Shown in pieces: positions 60,060 through 64,000 of a stretch of 64,000 nucleotides of DNA. Source of the DNA: Halichoerus grypus (Eukaryota; Chordata; Mammalia; Carnivora; Phocidae); the NCBI RefSeq assembly GCF_964656455.1, contig NC_135712.1, positions 72,669,239-72,733,238 of the forward strand. The letters are read 5' to 3'. The notes beneath the pieces were generated by a model that was not told the origin of the DNA, did no database searches, and worked only from the letters and a program-made list of their open reading frames with translations. The position numbers were made by a program, and so were the translations under genes. Every line of letters begins with the position of its first letter. Within the stretch, counting starts at the first letter, position 1.

Positions 60060-61270
60060 CTTTTCCTTTTCTTATAATCTACAAACAGTACAATGCTCAG
60101 ATCCTAAATGTTCTGTTCTGACCCATGCATGTCAAGGCCCAGTACATTTCTGTCACCCCAGAAAGTTGGCTCGGGGTCCTTCCTAGTTAATCCCTGCCTC
60201 CCCCAGCAACGGTGATTTGACTTCTGTGGGCATTGTTCAGTTTTGACTATTCCGGAGTTTCACATAAATGCAGTCGTACCGGATGTTCTTCTCATGTCTG
60301 TCTTCTTTTACACAACGTTGTATTTTCGAGATTCATCCATGTGGTTGCATGTCTCAGTAGATCATTTTTATCCATCAGTAGTATTCCGTTGTATGAATAC
60401 AGTGCAGCTTATTTTATCTGTTCTCTGGTGATGAGCCTCTGGGTTCTTTCCAATTTTAGCCTATAGTGAAAAAAGCTGCCGCAGCCATTCATGCATGAGA
60501 CTTTTTGGAGACCTATTTTCATTGCTTTTAGGTGAATACCTGCGAGCAGAACTAGTGGGTCACAGGGTGGGTGTGATGGTGTGCTGGAGGGGACTGGAGC
60601 TGGCTAGCAAGGGCTCATTTCTTCCCAACGCTGCTTTCACTCATGCCATGTTGGCAGCTTGAAATCGGCCCTCGTGGGAGTATTTCTACCAGGGAGATCA
60701 GCAAATGCCACAAATCAGGCTTGCTTTTCTTCTGGGAAGCCCAGAAGCATTAAACGCTTACCAGTATACCACTGGGTGGCTGTATGTTTAAATTTTTAAG
60801 AAACTTTTTCAAAGCGGCTGTACCATTTACTGTTTCTACCAGTGATGTATGAGGGTTCCAATTGCTCCACATCCTCTCCAACATCTGCTGTTGTCAGTTT
60901 TTACTCTAAGCCCTTCTGGTAGGTGTGCGGGGGTATCTCACTGTAGTTTTAATTTTCATTTTCCTGGTGACTGCTGATGTTGAGGGCTTTCACACGTGTT
61001 TATTGCGGTCATTTGTGTGTCTTTCATAATGGTCTGTTTAGCCTTTGGTCATGTAAAAAAGTTGGGTTGTTTGTCTTTTTATTATTGAGGGGCAGGAGTT
61101 CCTTTTATATTCTGCATGTAAACCCTTTGTCAGATTTATGTTTTGAGAATATTTGCTCCTGGTCTGTGCTTTGCCTGTTTGTTTTCTTCAGGGTATAATT
61201 TTTTTTTTATGAGCAGACATTTACAATTTTGATATTATACAGTCTATCAGTGTGTTTTATTTATGGCTCA
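60060..61270 (-). mobile_element. L1M (ancient LINE-1) 3' part
   Basis: Text such as GAGATTCATCCATGTGGTTG, AGTAGTATTCCGTTGTATGA, GTACCATTTACTGTTTCTAC and TTGCTCCACATCCTCTCCAA is the antisense 3' part of an old LINE-1. It has an unrelated insert or diverged stretch at about 60570-60780. No intact ORF is present. Confidence 0.85.
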
Positions 61271-61994
61271 TATTTGCTGTGTCCTCTCTGAGCTATCCCG
61301 TCCGTCGTGCGTCCTCTGCCTGGAGTGGCCTACCCCGTTGCCTCTGTCTGGGGAACCCCTCATTTGTCATCTGTCATAAATAGGGTGCCCTTTCTGGATT
61401 TCAACTAGCAGCATTTCTGGACACTGGACCCCCACTTAGTTCATACCTCTTTGATCATTCTACAGTGTAACTGTCTCTTTCTGGGTCTTTCCAACTTACC
61501 TGATGGGGAGCCCCAAGTGGGGATTGCAGGTCTTCTGGATTGTACTCTCGTTTGCACCTTCCCTTCCTCCTTCTCTTCTGCTCCTCGACCCTTCTCTCAT
61601 CTCCCTCTCAGCACCCTGCTGGGAGGCGGCCCGGAGCAGGCTCACAGGGAATGCTAACTGATTGAGTGAATTAACTTGAATGAACTCGGGACCTTGTGAG
61701 TCTTCATGGTTGACCTCTTTGTCCTTCGGTTACGTTGTAATGGTCGAGAATATATTGGGGGTAGTTTATGTCACAGAACAAAAGCGAGTTTGAAAAGCTC
61801 TATCAGGTTCTATCAAAGGTAGAGCCATTGAGAATCCTCAGTGAGGAGTCACTGAGGATCAAGTGTGATTCTTCTGGGAAAAGGTTAAGGCTGGGCAGCT
61901 CTGTGTTCTTGTGTGTGGTATGGGGAGGTGGCCGGAGCAGGTGTGTGCATGGAATCTAATCTGTCCTGCATCTAAACTTTGAGACCCGGTTAAC

Positions 61995-62175
61995 AAAGCG
62001 CTGGGCTGGTGGTTAGACAAACCTGGGGTCAAGCACATTTACAGCTACGCGACCTCAGGCAAGTGACTTCGGCTCTTAAATCCCTGTTTCTTTAGGTATA
62101 AACCAGGGGTAATAACAGCACCGGTCTCACTGGGTTGTTGTTGGAATTGAAGACAATGTACATAAGACAGCTCTG
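61995..62175 (+). repeat. MIR element
   Basis: GCGCTGGGCTGGTGGTTAGA, GCGACCTCAGGCAAGTGACT, GGGGTAATAACAGCACC and GGGTTGTTGTTGGAATTGAA follow the sense MIR consensus in order. Confidence 0.8.
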
Positions 62176-62929
62176 GAAATAGTGAAGTTTCCAGAACAGT
62201 TCCTGTCCCCTAGCATTTGGGCAGCCCCTCTGGAGAATATGGAGAATGCTTGGTGGCTTCCCTACTCTGTGGAGTTCTGTGAGCTGGAAAGCTCCCTGGG
62301 ATCTCCAGCTTCAGGGCCATATCTGACCTGGGCAGTTAGATACATTTCTGGAGCTGAGGGAATTAGAGGGGTCATGGGGAGTCCACACAGAAGCCCAAGT
62401 GAAGCAGAATACAGGAATGCCCACCATCCCAAAGAAACGAATGTCCACTCCGGATTCTGAGGACCCATTTTTGAGGTGTGTTCTACTTGTCTGTTTTTGC
62501 ATCTCTCAAATGGTCGCCGGAGTGGGCTGATCAAGGCTTCCACAGTCCATCAATAAACAGGGACTTGTGGGAGGGGATTCTGAGCAGAGATTGGCAGCCC
62601 CCACGTTACAGACTCAGGGGTAGAGGAAGGACATGATAGTGTCCCCCACCCCACATGCCTTTGGCAGCTCCCACCTGAATCTGGAGGCAAGAACAGTGCT
62701 GCCTCCAGCGAGCTCCGCCTCCCTGAGTCCAGTACAACCCCTCCCCCATCCCCGCCCCCCCCCCCCCGGGCTGACCCCAGGGTGCAAATAACCCACTCTC
62801 CTTTTCCTCTCGGTCTTTTCCAGAGAATGGCCTGAGAAAGTGGGAGTCAGCTCGTGTGCATGCCAGGAGGAGCTCCCTTTGGCCTTCTTTCCTTCCCTCA
62901 CTTCTTCGGGTCGCTGTCCCGCGGGCCTT

Positions 62930-63300
62930 CAGCATCAAGGTTTGCCACGCCCGGCTTGCACAGTGCCCGCGCGGTGGGTCCGGACGCCGGCAGCCCTGGA
63001 GAAGCCGGAGCGGCGGGCGGGAGTCAGAACCTGCGGGCGGCCGCTCGGCGCTGCCTTGACTCGCGGCCAGGCCTGGCGCGGCGGCGGCTGTGGAATGTGT
63101 GAGCGCCATGTGTCACCGCCCCAGACTGTGGGAAAACGCTGCTCTGCTCACCTCCCAGCAGCTGCCCCGCGCCCGTCCGAGCGGGAAACAGGAGCCGCCC
63201 GCCGCCCAGGCCCGGCGCGTTTCCCAGCGGACTGCCTCGGGGCCCCGGGAGGGCCCTCCCCCACAGCGGCGGACCCATCTAGTCTCCGGGGGCTCCACCA
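62930..63300. promoter_or_regulatory. CpG-rich block near the window end
   Basis: A local rise in G+C and CpG with GCGCGG, CGGCGG and CCCGCGC strings, in otherwise ordinary DNA. No gene is recognisable. It may be a small CpG island about 55 kb upstream of HES1. Confidence 0.5.
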
Positions 63301-64000
63301 GGCTAGCCATGGTGGATGGAGCAGCCTTCTAGGCGCAGACCCCACTCAGAGAAGGGCCTGGGGAGCAGGCGGGGCGGCTGTGGCTGGAGGGGGGTGGGGA
63401 GGACCCACCCCACCGCTGGTGTCAGACAGGCACACCTTCCTGGTCCCCCACCAGGCGCCCTGAGGTTGGGCCCAATGACCTGCAATCTCTGAGCCGGAGG
63501 CCCCACTGTGCCTACTTCCCCCAAGTGAAAAACAGCTTCCTCCAGGGCCAGGCAGGTGATCTGGGGGGCCTTCACTTTCTAAGGGACCCACAACTCCAGC
63601 CCAGTGCCTGGTTTAAGTGGGAATCAGGTGGGCCTCAATAATCCCCCAGACCGAGGCCTTCTAAGCCCAACCATGTTGGGGGACTTATCCAAGGCCAGCC
63701 TGCTGGGTAGCCCCAGAGTGACTTCTAAAGGCCTAGTGCCCCTTCTGCCACACCCTGGTGCCCCCCCCCCACCTCAAGGCATCATGCTCCTTCTCAGCAG
63801 CCTGGTGCCCCTCATTGAGTTCCCTGCCCTAACTAGAGAAGTTGGGAGTGAGGCACATGGGGATGGGGGTAAACCAGACATCCTGGGACTCCAGCAGCTG
63901 GGCCTCAGCTCAGCCTCCTGCTACCAGAGGTCCTCCTCCTGTGACCTCGGCCTGTGTGCCTTGGGGTGCCTCACGCTACAGGCCTGTGATCCTGGTTAGT

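Larger units (their letters stand above)
61271..64000. other. Intergenic region at window end
   Basis: It contains a sense MIR (about 61995-62170), a small palindrome at 61834-61859, a C-run near 62753-62767, and the CpG-rich block at 62930-63300. No gene is recognisable. Confidence 0.5.

Noticed and set aside
60060..61270. Possible intact LINE-1 coding segment
   Set aside because: Only short frames remain, and the element is an old 3' fragment with many stops.
1..64000. Bacterial, phage or defence-type operon
   Set aside because: Introns, CpG islands, SINEs and LTRs show mammalian DNA. No operon-like run of genes exists.

Overview
The window is vertebrate nuclear DNA from a carnivoran mammal. 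It holds at least twelve tRNA-derived SINEs of the carnivore CAN-SINE type, each with a tRNA-like head, a CT-rich middle and an AATAAA/poly(A) tail, and most have clear target-site duplications. Their head and body wording is the caniform kind, and the dog-specific young SINEC_Cf form is not seen. A bear, seal or mustelid-type (arctoid) genome is therefore the best guess. Ancient mammalian repeats (MIR, L2, L1M, MaLR LTRs, Tigger and hAT MITEs) fill much of the rest.

Only one protein-coding gene can be supported: HES1, on the minus strand, coding span 7909 down to 6008. It has four coding exons with consensus splice sites and encodes 280 residues: a bHLH with the HES-type basic-region proline, an Orange domain, a proline-rich region and a C-terminal WRPW. 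The promoter (about 8146-8330) has a TATA box, a head-to-head CSL/RBPJ pair with exactly 16 bp between sites (the Notch-response architecture), N-box and class C sites for HES autorepression, a CCAAT box, and a 16-bp-arm palindrome carrying two more CCAAT boxes. The 3'UTR (about 5630-6007) carries a poly(A) signal, a miR-9 seed match and a Pumilio element.

Layout: 1-5.6 kb lies 3' of HES1 and has a CpG-rich block at about 2.27-3.46 kb and a repeat-poor stretch at 4.6-5.16 kb. HES1 occupies 5.6-8.2 kb. A second CpG island at about 8.94-10.3 kb lies just upstream. From 10.4 to 64 kb there is non-coding DNA 5' of HES1, with ancient L2/MIR repeats, the SINE cluster from 18.9 kb onward, and several repeat-free blocks that look like candidate distal enhancers, the best at 43.5-44.14 kb and 14.58-14.96 kb. 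The last kilobase includes another GC/CpG-rich block near 62.93-63.3 kb.

I found no evidence for a novel multi-gene system. The notable content is regulatory: a compact Notch-HES1 control region in an 18.9 kb interval free of young SINEs, next to a large apparently gene-free flank. Repeat family names, human comparisons and conservation statements are from memory and were not computed.
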